In this document: positions 19,801 to 28,021 of the stretch, one piece after another
Position numbering within the stretch: the first letter of the stretch is position 1
Layout of the letters: every line of letters starts with the position of its first letter
Assembly: GCA_033762255.1 (NCBI GenBank)
Contig: JANRLT010000065.1
Coordinates: 186,001 to 250,000, forward strand
DNA length: 64,000 bases
DNA from: Pirellulales bacterium
Lineage (GTDB): Bacteria > Planctomycetota > Planctomycetia > Pirellulales > JALHPA01
Direction: 5' to 3'
Notes under the pieces: model-generated
Databases searched by the model: none
What the model was told of the DNA's origin: nothing
What the model saw: only the letters and a program-made list of their open reading frames with translations
Position numbers and translations under genes: made by a program

Positions 19801-20953
19801 GATCCAGACCGCCCGCGCGATGGAGCGGGACCATCCCCTGGGGGCGGGGGCGGTGACCGAATTTGACCGCTTGTTCGAGATCGGGTTTAAGTCGCTCGTG
19901 ACCTGCCTCATTGATTCCGCCGATCATTGGGAATTGCGCCATCACCAGGATGAACTGGCCGATTTGCAACTGATCGAATGCTTGCAGCAAGTGACGGAAT
20001 CCTTGCTCAGCGAATGGCTGTCCCACAGCCGCACGCTGCGCTTATCCGTCCTCGAAAAAATTGCTAGCGAGGCCGAGTGGAAAGAGTTTGTCGCTTTTGT
20101 CGAAAAATACGGCCACGAACTGTTTACGCAAAAGTTCTTTAACCTGGGCAACCTGCGGGCGATCCTGCACCAAGGGGTCGAACAATGGCTGGAACAACTG
20201 CTGGAGCGCACCGCCGCGCTAACGGAATCCCCGCTGGATGAAAAGCTGGCCGCCGCCCTGACCAAGGCCGACAATAAACGCCACCTGCAACTGGTGATCG
20301 AGGCCATTGTCGAAAATTACACCGAGTACCGCGATTACAACGCCACCACCACGCAGTCCGACCGGGGCGAAATGGTCTATATGTTATTGGATTTTTTGCG
20401 CGTCAAGGCGGGTTACGAGCGGATCCACTGGAACCTGCGCCCCGTCACCATGGCGCACGAGGTGCTGGTGCGCGCCGGGCGGACCGGCGCGGCGGAACTG
20501 TGGCGGCGGACCATGGCAGAACGGACCAGCGACGCCGCCGACGCCCATGCCAAGAAGCTATCCCAACTGCAAAAGAAATACGGGATGCGGCTGCCGACGA
20601 TCGCCGACCGGCTGGCCGAGCGGTTTGTCCGTCCGCTGGATATTGACCGGATCCGGGCTTTGGTCAAGGATGCCGCCGAGGACGCCCGGCACAACCGCGC
20701 CAGCGCGAGCTTTGAGTTGCTTGAGCAAGAGGCGGGGGAACTGGCGGGGATTCCCGCCGGGGCAGGGCTGGACCTGCCGGACTGGCTGGCCGCGCTCGAG
20801 GAAGAAGTCGACCAGGTCTGCGGAACCGACCGCCAACGCGACCAAGAAGACCCGATCGCGACGGCCACGCTGGTCTACCTGAGCTGGGACGACATCCAGG
20901 CGCAGTTAAGCAACTGGGAAACGAAGTTTCTGGAGGATAAGGGACGGGAGTGA
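16835..20953 (+). CDS. Very large protein of unknown family (1372 residues)
   Basis: A clean open frame of 4.1 kb with a GAGAG-type ribosome site before ATG 16835. It has no signal peptide and no membrane segment, so it is probably cytoplasmic. It is almost wholly helical, rich in Leu, Ala, Glu and Arg. An N-terminal helical half runs to about residue 640. A low-complexity Pro/Ala linker follows (about 650-700). Next is an acidic stretch (DDIEDLFHPPEDDEEDENL, about 730-755). A C-terminal helical half ends in YLSWDDIQAQLSNWE. I recognise no catalytic motif or named domain. Planctomycete genomes do contain large lineage-specific cytoplasmic proteins, so it may be a conserved orphan. TPR-like scaffolding is possible but unproven. 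Confidence 0.85.
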   Translation: MSATPSTRKFADALADVLGYLNFSAGNSDPKFLANLSALFAEIEAADPALPREAAPAGTSGGAYLVLHQALTSSLDELRADNLAFQDSTQVLAVLDLLFNRLLPAYLEHHRDLLFHQSAAGLFRPFFIGKAAEAILQAGAPWEETDRIIHHSLAKLNDYLGFRPVAVLHNRRKHEPYSHERCRPVPLYLAGVGVATGRYEALVRRALEILNKLQPGLLQMAWFDPELLSELAFDPRAYDFNHPANKRPNYHFGLWDPHVLDQQGFYRRFVLQQTLLEALLERVEAPGELSAAELLEEAAVVLAGTMLMAAGTSGNGPECHDSSVTLSNLLPVIANYRDDYYRQILSKLHGPHATRLQSELKAMRQPFAGARQHLNSQLARRRALQMQHVHLAVLFARLGYPEAALQQADIIPAVSARMTCRLYCLLTSGWHAARANQVSQAAEYLPQIENLLRRAIHCGAVVDPWNILGFGGQFSLFPAVENSVPDLRVDELIDLMEQVFALAARAWHLAAVADDAALCENISADFRRLAEWWDQYATTGIEGIKPVSGREAYDAAQRVAEALSAWHQAGAAAGNIGFWRGHAEQFDSPQAYARVIEALLEKHDLASAAGLMMHWLANAETLALEEGLFSFHHLARQWLAANLQTGKSGTPRAAQIPPGPAPLAAEKMITHLTSPPASAAAAPPGIAGQSSPAAKSAFSVARFFDQLEANSDSFWEAPELQFDGQPVKSAEDDIEDLFHPPEDDEEDENLYGAAYDEMIYRDSTADGIDSSLQEFGGTTDYELEAEANRINSRLAFLVTLARLWKQVALADPLRQPRWQLTADHLRAWLDHSKKNRRKLSALAHAIERQPLVPQSAEPEALVEYDRRRMIKESLLERVIATTVSMAEAELFLRAVLPPDVVGSAESEEPEHWGPTVLLWRALLAEDVPAARDAWPPFLAAIHKQSLLYVPLGKGGDPRRIAAARGLQQTLRGLLGRLPQLGLLRETCQLIQTARAMERDHPLGAGAVTEFDRLFEIGFKSLVTCLIDSADHWELRHHQDELADLQLIECLQQVTESLLSEWLSHSRTLRLSVLEKIASEAEWKEFVAFVEKYGHELFTQKFFNLGNLRAILHQGVEQWLEQLLERTAALTESPLDEKLAAALTKADNKRHLQLVIEAIVENYTEYRDYNATTTQSDRGEMVYMLLDFLRVKAGYERIHWNLRPVTMAHEVLVRAGRTGAAELWRRTMAERTSDAADAHAKKLSQLQKKYGMRLPTIADRLAERFVRPLDIDRIRALVKDAAEDARHNRASASFELLEQEAGELAGIPAGAGLDLPDWLAALEEEVDQVCGTDRQRDQEDPIATATLVYLSWDDIQAQLSNWETKFLEDKGRE

Positions 20954-21002
20954 GCGGGAGGCGGGGGAGGGAGATGGGAGGCGGGGGACGGGAGAAGGGA
21001 GG

Positions 21003-21037
21003 TGTAGGAGGCGACTCCGTCGCCGATTGGTTTTTGG
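21003..21037 (+). repeat. Dispersed repeat, copy 2
   Basis: Second copy of the repeat at 12650 (TGTAGGAGGCGACTCC then GTCGCCGATTGG). It again follows a purine-rich tail just after a plus-strand stop codon. Confidence 0.85.
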
Positions 21038-21139
21038 TTTTTGATACTAGTAATGTAGCCATCCCAGTCCGCTGTAATGGACATCTTTGACATTGGTAAA
21101 TTCACAATCTTCAAAATACACATTATCCAAGTGTGTGAA

Positions 21140-21418
21140 ATGTCAACCAATAGCGAACAAGCGACTCCACCAGGTGACCCTTGGGCGACACTACGGTGGT
21201 CACGGTTCTTATGCTATCTGTTTCTGGCGATGACTTTCACTGGCGTTATTCATTTTGGGTTAGCAGTGCTATTTATGGTTCTCATGGCGATAGCTGGAAT
21301 AACGGCAAGAATTCAATTGTGTCCAAAGTGCAATGATGCTTTTTTCGCTAGTGGCAATCTTATCTATACGAGATGCCAAAGTTGCGGAACTAAGATCGGG
21401 ACGCCCCTGTCTGAGTAA
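21140..21418 (+). CDS. Small membrane protein with a zinc-ribbon tail, unknown
   Basis: 92 residues from ATG 21140 (MSTNSEQATPPGDPWATL). Hydrophobic segments at about residues 25-60 (FLCYLFLAMTFTGVIHFGLAVLFMVLMAIAGI) can form two membrane helices, and the text here names them only in outline. The C-terminal part has two CxxC pairs, LCPKCND and RCQSCGTK, the layout of a rubredoxin-type zinc ribbon. The zinc binding is inferred from spacing. Function unknown. The frame is open from 21077, but the earlier part is not protein-like. Lower GC than its neighbours. Confidence 0.6.
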   Translation: MSTNSEQATPPGDPWATLRWSRFLCYLFLAMTFTGVIHFGLAVLFMVLMAIAGITARIQLCPKCNDAFFASGNLIYTRCQSCGTKIGTPLSE

Positions 21419-21450
21419 CGTTCGCGATTGAAAGAAAACCCCAACGATCA

Positions 21451-21951
21451 TCAACAGCCGCTATTTAATCCGTCACTGTTGTGATAGTGGGATAGTATTG
21501 CGCGCAATTCTGTAGCTGCCATGTTTATACACGAGAAATCCGCTACGTATTTGTTTCTTAGCTGTAAAGCGCCATGTTGAAAATCAATGGATAAAACCGG
21601 CTTAGTTAAACTGCTGATCAAGTGTCGCGATTTCTTTGCCTTTATGCGAAGGCTATATCCAGGACTGTCGGCCAAAACAATTGAAAACGGAGAATTGTCC
21701 GTGAGCCATTGCTCAAAACAAGTGGTTAACAAATGAAGCTTGTCTGTATGAATTACTACGGCGGGAATGTTAAACGAATAGTCCACGAATTCTTTAGTAA
21801 GCGGAGATTGCTCTTGTGTGCTATAACGTTGCGAACTAAGAATTATATTAAAAGCAACTGCGGATTCCCGTTTTAATATACCTGCTAGAACAAAATTTAA
21901 TGTGTCTCGACCACTATTTGATGGTATATGCCAAGCTTGAGTAAGGTTCAT
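21451..21951 (-). CDS. Hypothetical protein, AT-rich
   Basis: 166 residues with no signal peptide and no membrane segment. The sequence is compatible with a folded mixed alpha/beta protein (AFNIILSSQRYS, FVDYSFNIPAVVIHTDK). I do not recognise the family. Its base composition is markedly poorer in GC than the flanking 1372-residue gene and the protease, which fits horizontal gain. No partner gene overlaps it; the small zinc-ribbon gene converges on it. Confidence 0.55.
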   Translation of the reverse strand: MNLTQAWHIPSNSGRDTLNFVLAGILKRESAVAFNIILSSQRYSTQEQSPLTKEFVDYSFNIPAVVIHTDKLHLLTTCFEQWLTDNSPFSIVLADSPGYSLRIKAKKSRHLISSLTKPVLSIDFQHGALQLRNKYVADFSCINMAATELRAILSHYHNSDGLNSGC

Positions 21952-22197
21952 CTATTTTACATCCTGTCGGATAGTGTATTTTTATTGGAATGATTGGTTT
22001 CGTCACATATGCCGATGATAAAATATAGCATTGTCATGACTTTTTTGCAGAGAATTCCTTGCGGCTCGTAAATTTTTCGCTTAAACAAGTCATGCCAGAA
22101 ACCAATCGCCTGTCATCGGCGGCCTACCCTGGCAATCTACTGCGATTCCCTGCAGCCGGGCACCGCTAGCGCATTTATCCCCCAGCGCCTTGCCAAC

Positions 22198-25011
22198 CTA
22201 GGGCTTGAATAGCGATTCCGGCACATCGTTGACGCGGGCCCGTTTGAGTCGCATGTGGTAACGCACGGCGATCTTGTTTTTGTACTCCTCGCCCGCCCAG
22301 TCCGGGCAGGCCCGGTTATAGCTGGCGAGCCAGGGGAGCCACACGCCAGGCGCGAACTCCTCAAAATCCTGGTTAATGCGTTCGCTGGCCAGGGTGTCAT
22401 TGATAGACTGCGTCCAGCGCCGGGGGGCGTAGTTCAGCTGGGGATCAAACCAAAACTTTTCCGTGATCTTTACCCGCTTGCCGGCGACGTCGCTTTCCCG
22501 CTCGCCAATCAGGACCACGCACGCGCGATCATCCACCAGTTCTTGTTGCGGCAACATTCGCACGTTGGTCAATTGTGATAAATTCTCGGGAAACAGCAGG
22601 GATTTTTGACTGGTGAGGGCGTTGGGATCGGGTTGGGGATCAAGCGGCCGCAACCCCAAATTTGCCAGGAGCATGACGGGGGCATAAAAGTTATCCCGGG
22701 AAGTCTTGGCAAACAATTGGCGGCCCTCGTTCCAGGCATAGCAGTCCCGCCCGTCAAACAGGCGCTGAATGGTTTCTCCCCCCCGGATGGCGATGAAATA
22801 GTCATAGTCCCCCCGTCGCTTGCGAAAGGAGGCCGCTTGCCGGGCGCGCTCGATTTCGTCAACGACATCCGGCGGGGCCTGGGGATCGGGCGTAACGCGA
22901 TCAGCGGGAGCATAGGCCAATTGTCCCGGCGGACGAATGACGCTCACAAACATTTGATTTTTATCGGTATAGGCGATGCGGTGCTGTTCCGTGTAATCCC
23001 GCACATGATGCCATTGCCAGCTCATGAGCGTTAGGGGCTCGACCAGCGCCTCAGAAGTTAGGTCGTACTCCACCTGCAGGCTGTGGATAGCCGCCTGGCG
23101 ACCGCGCAATAAATCCGTCAACTCCGCGACGGTCAAGTTGTTTTCCGGCAATGCTTTTGCCGCGGGGGATGCGGCGCGGTTGGGCAAGACGGTTTCCACG
23201 GTGACCCGAAAGGCTTTTGTGGACAGTTTGGGAAGCAATTCGTTCACGGCATCCACCGGAATGACTGCCGTCCCCGTTGATGTTTGCGCGATTGCGATTC
23301 CCGCCACTTGGCCCGCCAAGTCCACGATGGGGCAGCCCAGCTCGTCATTTTTTAGCGGAATATCCGTCTCCCAGACACGGGGAAACTCCCCCCTCCGCCC
23401 ACTGGGTTCATAAAAACGGTTCGCGGGCAAGGTCAGATTCACCGTTAGCGGAGTCGCATTGCGGAGCAACCGCACGGGCAGGGTGTCGCCAGCCAGCTTC
23501 CCTTGCACGGACTCCGCCAGATCTTGGTGGCGGCGCACCATCGTTTCCCCGATTTTTAGCAGTACATCGCCGGGGAGAATTCCCGACTCCGCCGCCAATC
23601 CATCCACAAATTCCACCCAATACCCGCGCCCCTGCACGGCGCTGCCGATGATCTCGGGGCGGGCGGCGGGGGCGGGCCGAAAAGGAGGCAAAGCCCGGGG
23701 AAATGGCCCCTGGGAATCATGCGTCGGTACGCTGACAACACCCACGGCAAACGGCGTGGAACTTTCACCCACCGCGCCGACAAACGTTCCCGTGAAGGGG
23801 ATTGCCGCGCTTTCGCTTTCCGCGGGCTTGTCCGCCGATGACTCAATATGCAACAGGGCCAGATCCGTGGCGGGGTCGGCCCCGATGATCGTCGCCGGCA
23901 GTCGGACGCCATCGGCAAATTCGCAAGTTGGTTGAGGGGGCAGGTTGCTCGCCTTGGTCACGATTCCCGCTGGCGTCAGCCAACCGCGGGCCACGCGTTG
24001 GCTGCCGTTGCGGATCGTGACAACTTTTACCGCCGAAAGTTGGGGAACGGTTTGCCACGCGGCCAGGGATTTTGATCCTTGGGTCCAGTATTCCCCTTGG
24101 AGGGTGACGATTTCGGGATGGGCTGCGGTGACGGGAGTCGTGCTGGCCTGGTTTTTTTCCGCGCTGGGGGGGATGAGCAATTCACCCCGCAGCAAAGCGG
24201 GCAAGTCGGTCGCGATTGTTTCATTTCCCGTCACGGCGGTGAAAAATCCTCCCCGGCCGATCTTGGCGGATTCTTGGATAACGGCGCCGGCCCCCCCCGC
24301 GCTGGATAAAATAATGCCAACCAATTCCCCATCTAAATTAAAGAACGGTCCCCCCGAATCTCCCCCGACAACCTGGCAATCGGTGCCAAAGATTCTGTCT
24401 CTAGTAAAAATCACCTTGCCTAGCCGCGCCACGGGAGGCCGCCCTTTTAAGTAGCCTTCGGGGTGGCCCAGTTTTAGCACTTCCTCCCCGATTTTTGGGC
24501 GACGCTGGGCATCGACGGCCGCAAAGGGATAGGGACCGGGGTCATCAAGTTTTAACAGGGAAAGATCGTTGACAATGTCCGCGCCCAAGAGTTTGGCCCG
24601 CTTGCGCTGGCCATCGAACAAGATCACGGTTAGGGCGTGTCCCGCGGGAAGGCTCTTGAAGGAATCGGTGCCATCGTGTTGATGGCTGACGTGAAATTGC
24701 GACAGGATTAAGCCATCTTCACTGATGATCACGCCCGAACCAAAAGGTTCCCGCCGGGAACCGGGCAGGGGGGGCGACTTTCGCGCTGCTTCCACGGCGA
24801 CAACACACGGCAAGGCCTTGGCAAGCGCGTGTTGGACCCGCGCTTCCACCTTTTTTAGCTCCGCCGGATCGGCTGGAACCGTGGCCGTCGCGGTCTGCTC
24901 TTGGCCCCGCGCCGCGCGGTCAGCGCCCATCATCCATCCGAGCAGGAAACCGACAACCAGCGTGCGAAGAATGGTCACCGCCGCTGATCCGCCAAATATT
25001 GTAACTGGCAT
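22198..25011 (-). CDS. Multi-domain HtrA-like serine protease with degenerate second protease unit
   Basis: 937 residues from ATG 25011, where a hydrophobic signal segment begins (TILRTLVVGFLLGWMMG). The first trypsin-like unit has SGVIISEDGLILSQFHVSHQ, NDLSLLKLDD and GGDSGGPFFNLDGELVGI, so His, Asp and Ser are present. A second unit repeats the fold without them: KASNLP stands where His should be, DLALLH keeps the Asp, and DELGCPIVDL stands in place of GDSGG. A PDZ domain follows the Asp (DGLAAESGILPGDVLLKIGE). The last 300 residues resemble a LolA-like or lipoprotein-sorting beta domain (SLQVEYDLTSEALVEPLTLM). Likely periplasmic quality control; the pseudo-protease may bind peptides. An open frame reaches 25236 but overlaps the divergent LysR promoter. 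Confidence 0.85.
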   Translation of the reverse strand: MPVTIFGGSAAVTILRTLVVGFLLGWMMGADRAARGQEQTATATVPADPAELKKVEARVQHALAKALPCVVAVEAARKSPPLPGSRREPFGSGVIISEDGLILSQFHVSHQHDGTDSFKSLPAGHALTVILFDGQRKRAKLLGADIVNDLSLLKLDDPGPYPFAAVDAQRRPKIGEEVLKLGHPEGYLKGRPPVARLGKVIFTRDRIFGTDCQVVGGDSGGPFFNLDGELVGIILSSAGGAGAVIQESAKIGRGGFFTAVTGNETIATDLPALLRGELLIPPSAEKNQASTTPVTAAHPEIVTLQGEYWTQGSKSLAAWQTVPQLSAVKVVTIRNGSQRVARGWLTPAGIVTKASNLPPQPTCEFADGVRLPATIIGADPATDLALLHIESSADKPAESESAAIPFTGTFVGAVGESSTPFAVGVVSVPTHDSQGPFPRALPPFRPAPAARPEIIGSAVQGRGYWVEFVDGLAAESGILPGDVLLKIGETMVRRHQDLAESVQGKLAGDTLPVRLLRNATPLTVNLTLPANRFYEPSGRRGEFPRVWETDIPLKNDELGCPIVDLAGQVAGIAIAQTSTGTAVIPVDAVNELLPKLSTKAFRVTVETVLPNRAASPAAKALPENNLTVAELTDLLRGRQAAIHSLQVEYDLTSEALVEPLTLMSWQWHHVRDYTEQHRIAYTDKNQMFVSVIRPPGQLAYAPADRVTPDPQAPPDVVDEIERARQAASFRKRRGDYDYFIAIRGGETIQRLFDGRDCYAWNEGRQLFAKTSRDNFYAPVMLLANLGLRPLDPQPDPNALTSQKSLLFPENLSQLTNVRMLPQQELVDDRACVVLIGERESDVAGKRVKITEKFWFDPQLNYAPRRWTQSINDTLASERINQDFEEFAPGVWLPWLASYNRACPDWAGEEYKNKIAVRYHMRLKRARVNDVPESLFKP

Positions 25012-25221
25012 AAATGCTGAGCTCTGCGGAAAAAGTGGTTTATCGTAACTAAGGCCGGGAAAAAGCGAGTTGAACCTACCTGGGGGTGAATAGTCCGCCT
25101 GCCCGTTACGTGCCAAGTCTAGACGGGGACGAACCCTCTGTCCAATATATGGGTACCGCGTTATCCATACAAAATAGGTATGGCAACCAGCACGTGCCAC
25201 CAGACAAAGGGTGTATCTTCG

Positions 25222-26094
25222 ATGGAATTGCGTCACTTACGGTACTTCCTGGCGGTGGCCGAAGAGCAAAGTTTTACCCGGGCGGCCGAAAAACTGCTCA
25301 TCGCCCAACCGCCGCTCAGTTTTCAGATCAAGCAACTGGAGCGGGAAATCGGCGTCAAGCTGTTTGTTCGCTCGGGGCGGGGCATTTCCCTGACACGGGC
25401 CGGGGTCGCCCTGAAAGAAGGAGCCACCAAGATTATGTCCCTGGCCGCGGGGACGGTCGAGGCGGCCCGTAAAGTCGGACGGGGCGAAGCGGGGCAGCTT
25501 GATGTGGGGGTCGTCGGATCAGCGGCCTACACGCGCATTCCGTTTGCCATAGGCAAATTTCGGCAGACGCATCCGGATGTCAGCTTGAGGTTGTGGGAGC
25601 TTTCGACACCCAAGCAGATTGAACTGCTTTTGGATTCAAAGCTGGATGTGGCCATCGTCCGTTCCTCTTCGATTACTTTTGCCGGAGTTAAAACCAACGT
25701 GTTGGTCAACGAACCGTTTGTGGCGGCCGTGCCGCGCAAGCACCCCTTGGCCCGGGTAAAAAAAGCCAAGCCCGCGCTATTGGCCAACGAAAACTTTATC
25801 GTTTACCCGCGGGACGAGCGGCCCGGCCTCTACGTGCAAGTGCTCAAAATCTGTGAACAAGCGGGCTTTGAACCCCGGATTGTCCAGCAGTCCTCGCAAA
25901 TTCCCACGATCCTAAGCCTGGTCGCCGCGGGGTTGGGGATAGCGATTGTCCCCGCTTCGGTGCTGAATACTCCGTGGAAGGGCGTTATTCCCCTTCCCCT
26001 GGTGACGTCTTATCGCAGCGAAATCGCCGTGGCAGCTTTACAGTCTTGTGATAATCCGGCGGCCAAGCCATTCTTGCAATCACTGCTGGAATAG
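25222..26094 (+). CDS. LysR family transcriptional regulator
   Basis: 290 residues. The N-terminal winged helix reads MELRHLRYFLAVAEEQSFTR, then AAEKLLIAQPPLSFQIKQLE, the classic LysR start, so ATG 25222 is chosen over 25180. The rest is a periplasmic-binding-protein-like effector domain (LDVGVVGSAAYTRIPFAIG, LDVAIVRSS). The closest recalled relatives are BenM/CatR-type regulators of aromatic catabolism, but no such genes are nearby, so the ligand is unknown. It is divergent from the HtrA-like gene, and LysR proteins often control the divergent neighbour, which makes that gene a candidate target. Confidence 0.93.
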   Translation: MELRHLRYFLAVAEEQSFTRAAEKLLIAQPPLSFQIKQLEREIGVKLFVRSGRGISLTRAGVALKEGATKIMSLAAGTVEAARKVGRGEAGQLDVGVVGSAAYTRIPFAIGKFRQTHPDVSLRLWELSTPKQIELLLDSKLDVAIVRSSSITFAGVKTNVLVNEPFVAAVPRKHPLARVKKAKPALLANENFIVYPRDERPGLYVQVLKICEQAGFEPRIVQQSSQIPTILSLVAAGLGIAIVPASVLNTPWKGVIPLPLVTSYRSEIAVAALQSCDNPAAKPFLQSLLE

Positions 26095-26245
26095 CTATTT
26101 ATAACAACGAGGGCCAAACCTATCGTGCCCCGGTATGGCAGCAAGGATGCGCTGCAAAATCGCGATGATTACAGTTCCATGCGATAGCGCCACTTTGTTC
26201 AAGAAGGGTGTCGTATCGCGGGGGAATTCGCGCCCCGATTTTGCC

Positions 26246-27109
26246 CTATTTCAGCTTTTCAAAGAAACTATTCAGGTCATCCTCTGGCACCTGGGGAGCC
26301 GGGGCATCCTCCGCCAGCCAGGCATCCACATCCAGCGCGTCCGGGGCGGGAGACGCGGGTCGAATGTCCGGCGACGTGGCCCCGTGTGGTTGACCCACCG
26401 GCGAATCACCATGCGCCGCATCCGTCGAAAACTGCCCAAACTGCTGCGCGGTATTGGCAGCCGCGGCTTTCTCGTCCGGTAAAAAAGCGGGGACCACGGC
26501 TTCCGCGGGCGCGCCAGCAGTTTGCGCCGCAGCCGCGCCAGCCGCAGTGGCCGCCGCGCTCGGGGCTGGTTTAGTCGACAGGGGAGGCTTGCCCGCGGGC
26601 TTGACGACAATCGTGGGGGGAAGATCTTGCCGCGCTGCGGTTCCCGACGGTTTTGGTTTGTCGGTGGAAATAAAGAACTGGCTGGGATCAAATTTCTCTT
26701 CCGCCGGGGGGGGAACCGGCCAGGTCTCTTCCGGCGGGGGGGGAGGAAGATCTCCCGCCAGGGTATCCCCGGTTCTCACCGTGTCCGTAATCCGGGTCTG
26801 ACCCTCTGGCGGCGGAGGTGGATCGAGCTGCTCTACCCGCATTTCCACCAAGCCAACAACCAGCTTTGAGCCGTGGGGAACCGCCGCCTCGCTGACCCGT
26901 TCCGAATTGAGAAACGTCCCGTTGAGCGAGCCTAAATCGCGCACGGTCAATTGCCCGTCCAATTCGATCAATTCACAGTGCAACCGGCTGATCTGCCCAT
27001 GCACCAGTTTGATATTGGCATCCCGGCTGCGTCCAATAGTGATAGGCACGGCCAGACGAAATTCATTCGGCGTGATCTCGGGGGAAGTGATGATGACGCG
27101 AATTTCCAT
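26246..27109 (-). CDS. FHA domain protein with long Pro/Ala tail
   Basis: 287 residues. The N-terminal FHA domain contains IGRSRDANIKL, QISRLHCELIEL and VRDLGSLNGTFLNSERV, with the GR, SxxH and NGT residues that bind phosphothreonine. From about residue 95 the protein is low-complexity, rich in Pro and Ala, and probably disordered. It ends in a short acidic segment (EDDLNSFFEKLK) that might be a docking peptide. It is a probable adaptor for Ser/Thr kinase signalling. No kinase gene is adjacent. Confidence 0.9.
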   Translation of the reverse strand: MEIRVIITSPEITPNEFRLAVPITIGRSRDANIKLVHGQISRLHCELIELDGQLTVRDLGSLNGTFLNSERVSEAAVPHGSKLVVGLVEMRVEQLDPPPPPEGQTRITDTVRTGDTLAGDLPPPPPEETWPVPPPAEEKFDPSQFFISTDKPKPSGTAARQDLPPTIVVKPAGKPPLSTKPAPSAAATAAGAAAAQTAGAPAEAVVPAFLPDEKAAAANTAQQFGQFSTDAAHGDSPVGQPHGATSPDIRPASPAPDALDVDAWLAEDAPAPQVPEDDLNSFFEKLK

Positions 27110-27765
27110 GGACCGACTCCCGCAATGTTCCCTGACAAAAATCCCGCCACCCTGCCGCGGAAATTTTGGTAATCAATCCTAACAATTTGCGAACCAACGG
27201 CCACACAACGGACTCTGCTAGTATGTTGCAAGTGGCGCTCCCTGAACAGCCGCTGCCATGGCCAAAACCCCTATCTTCCCAGCAATTTTGGGGAATAGCA
27301 AGCCACCCTGGATTTACCTTGGCAAATTGGCGAAAATGGGGCATTTTTATGACCGGTAAAGGGGCATACGCGCCCCCGAGGGAGGTGAAAAGCATCCTTC
27401 GGCAAGAGGCAAATGCTTCACGACCGGGGGGGTTTTTAGGGATGATGAGGATTGGAGGGGATTAATTTATTACCAAATCGGACAGTTGGCCGCCAACGAC
27501 GCTGCGGAGAGATTTAGCCCTGGGAAATGAGCGAATCCTGGGAACCTGTTGGGCCGGGAGAGAGCGGTTTTTGGCCCCTTGCAACGCGGATCAGGGAATC
27601 TATAATCTGTTAATTAGGATTTTTCCGCGATGAACGCGGAGCAATGCGGGTCAATCCCCTTGCTGGGTCGCTCGATGTTTTGGGGTCATTTTTTGGCACT
27701 GGAAAAACTCGAGTGGGGATGGCAGGGTCGATATGACGATGGAAAGTTGAACAGTCGATAGCGAT
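27110..27765. other. Intergenic, promoter regions only
   Basis: About 650 bases upstream of the FHA gene (minus) and tRNA-Gly (plus). Short frames here look like shadows. No repeat or RNA element recognised. Confidence 0.5.
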
Positions 27766-27837
27766 GCGGGTGTAGCTCAGTGGTAGAGCATCACGTTGCC
27801 AACGTGATTGTCGTGGGTTCGATCCCCATCACCCGCT
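27766..27837 (+). tRNA. tRNA-Gly (GCC)
   Basis: 72 nt fold into a full cloverleaf. Acceptor GCGGGTG/CACCCGC, D stem GCTC/GAGC, anticodon stem TCACG/CGTGA with loop TTGCCAA (anticodon GCC), T arm GTGGG-TTCGATC-CCCAT. The discriminator is T. CCA is not encoded. A run of eight T follows at about 27850 and may end transcription. Confidence 0.97.
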
Positions 27838-28021
27838 TTCATCGGCTGTTTTTTTTATTTTCTATGAATGACCGCTTTGTTCTGGCTCATTGCCTGGCGG
27901 TAAGATAACCGCATCCGCCCGCCGCGCCGAGGGGTTGTCCCACGTCCGGTTAATTGGCAAAATCGCACTCTTGTCCTCTAGTTTTTTGTTGTAGCCGGTT
28001 TTTTTGTTGTAGAAAGTCACT

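Noticed and set aside
25012-25236. 75-residue extension of the HtrA-like protein
   Set aside because: It has no signal-peptide character, crosses the divergent LysR promoter, and a good signal segment begins at 25011.
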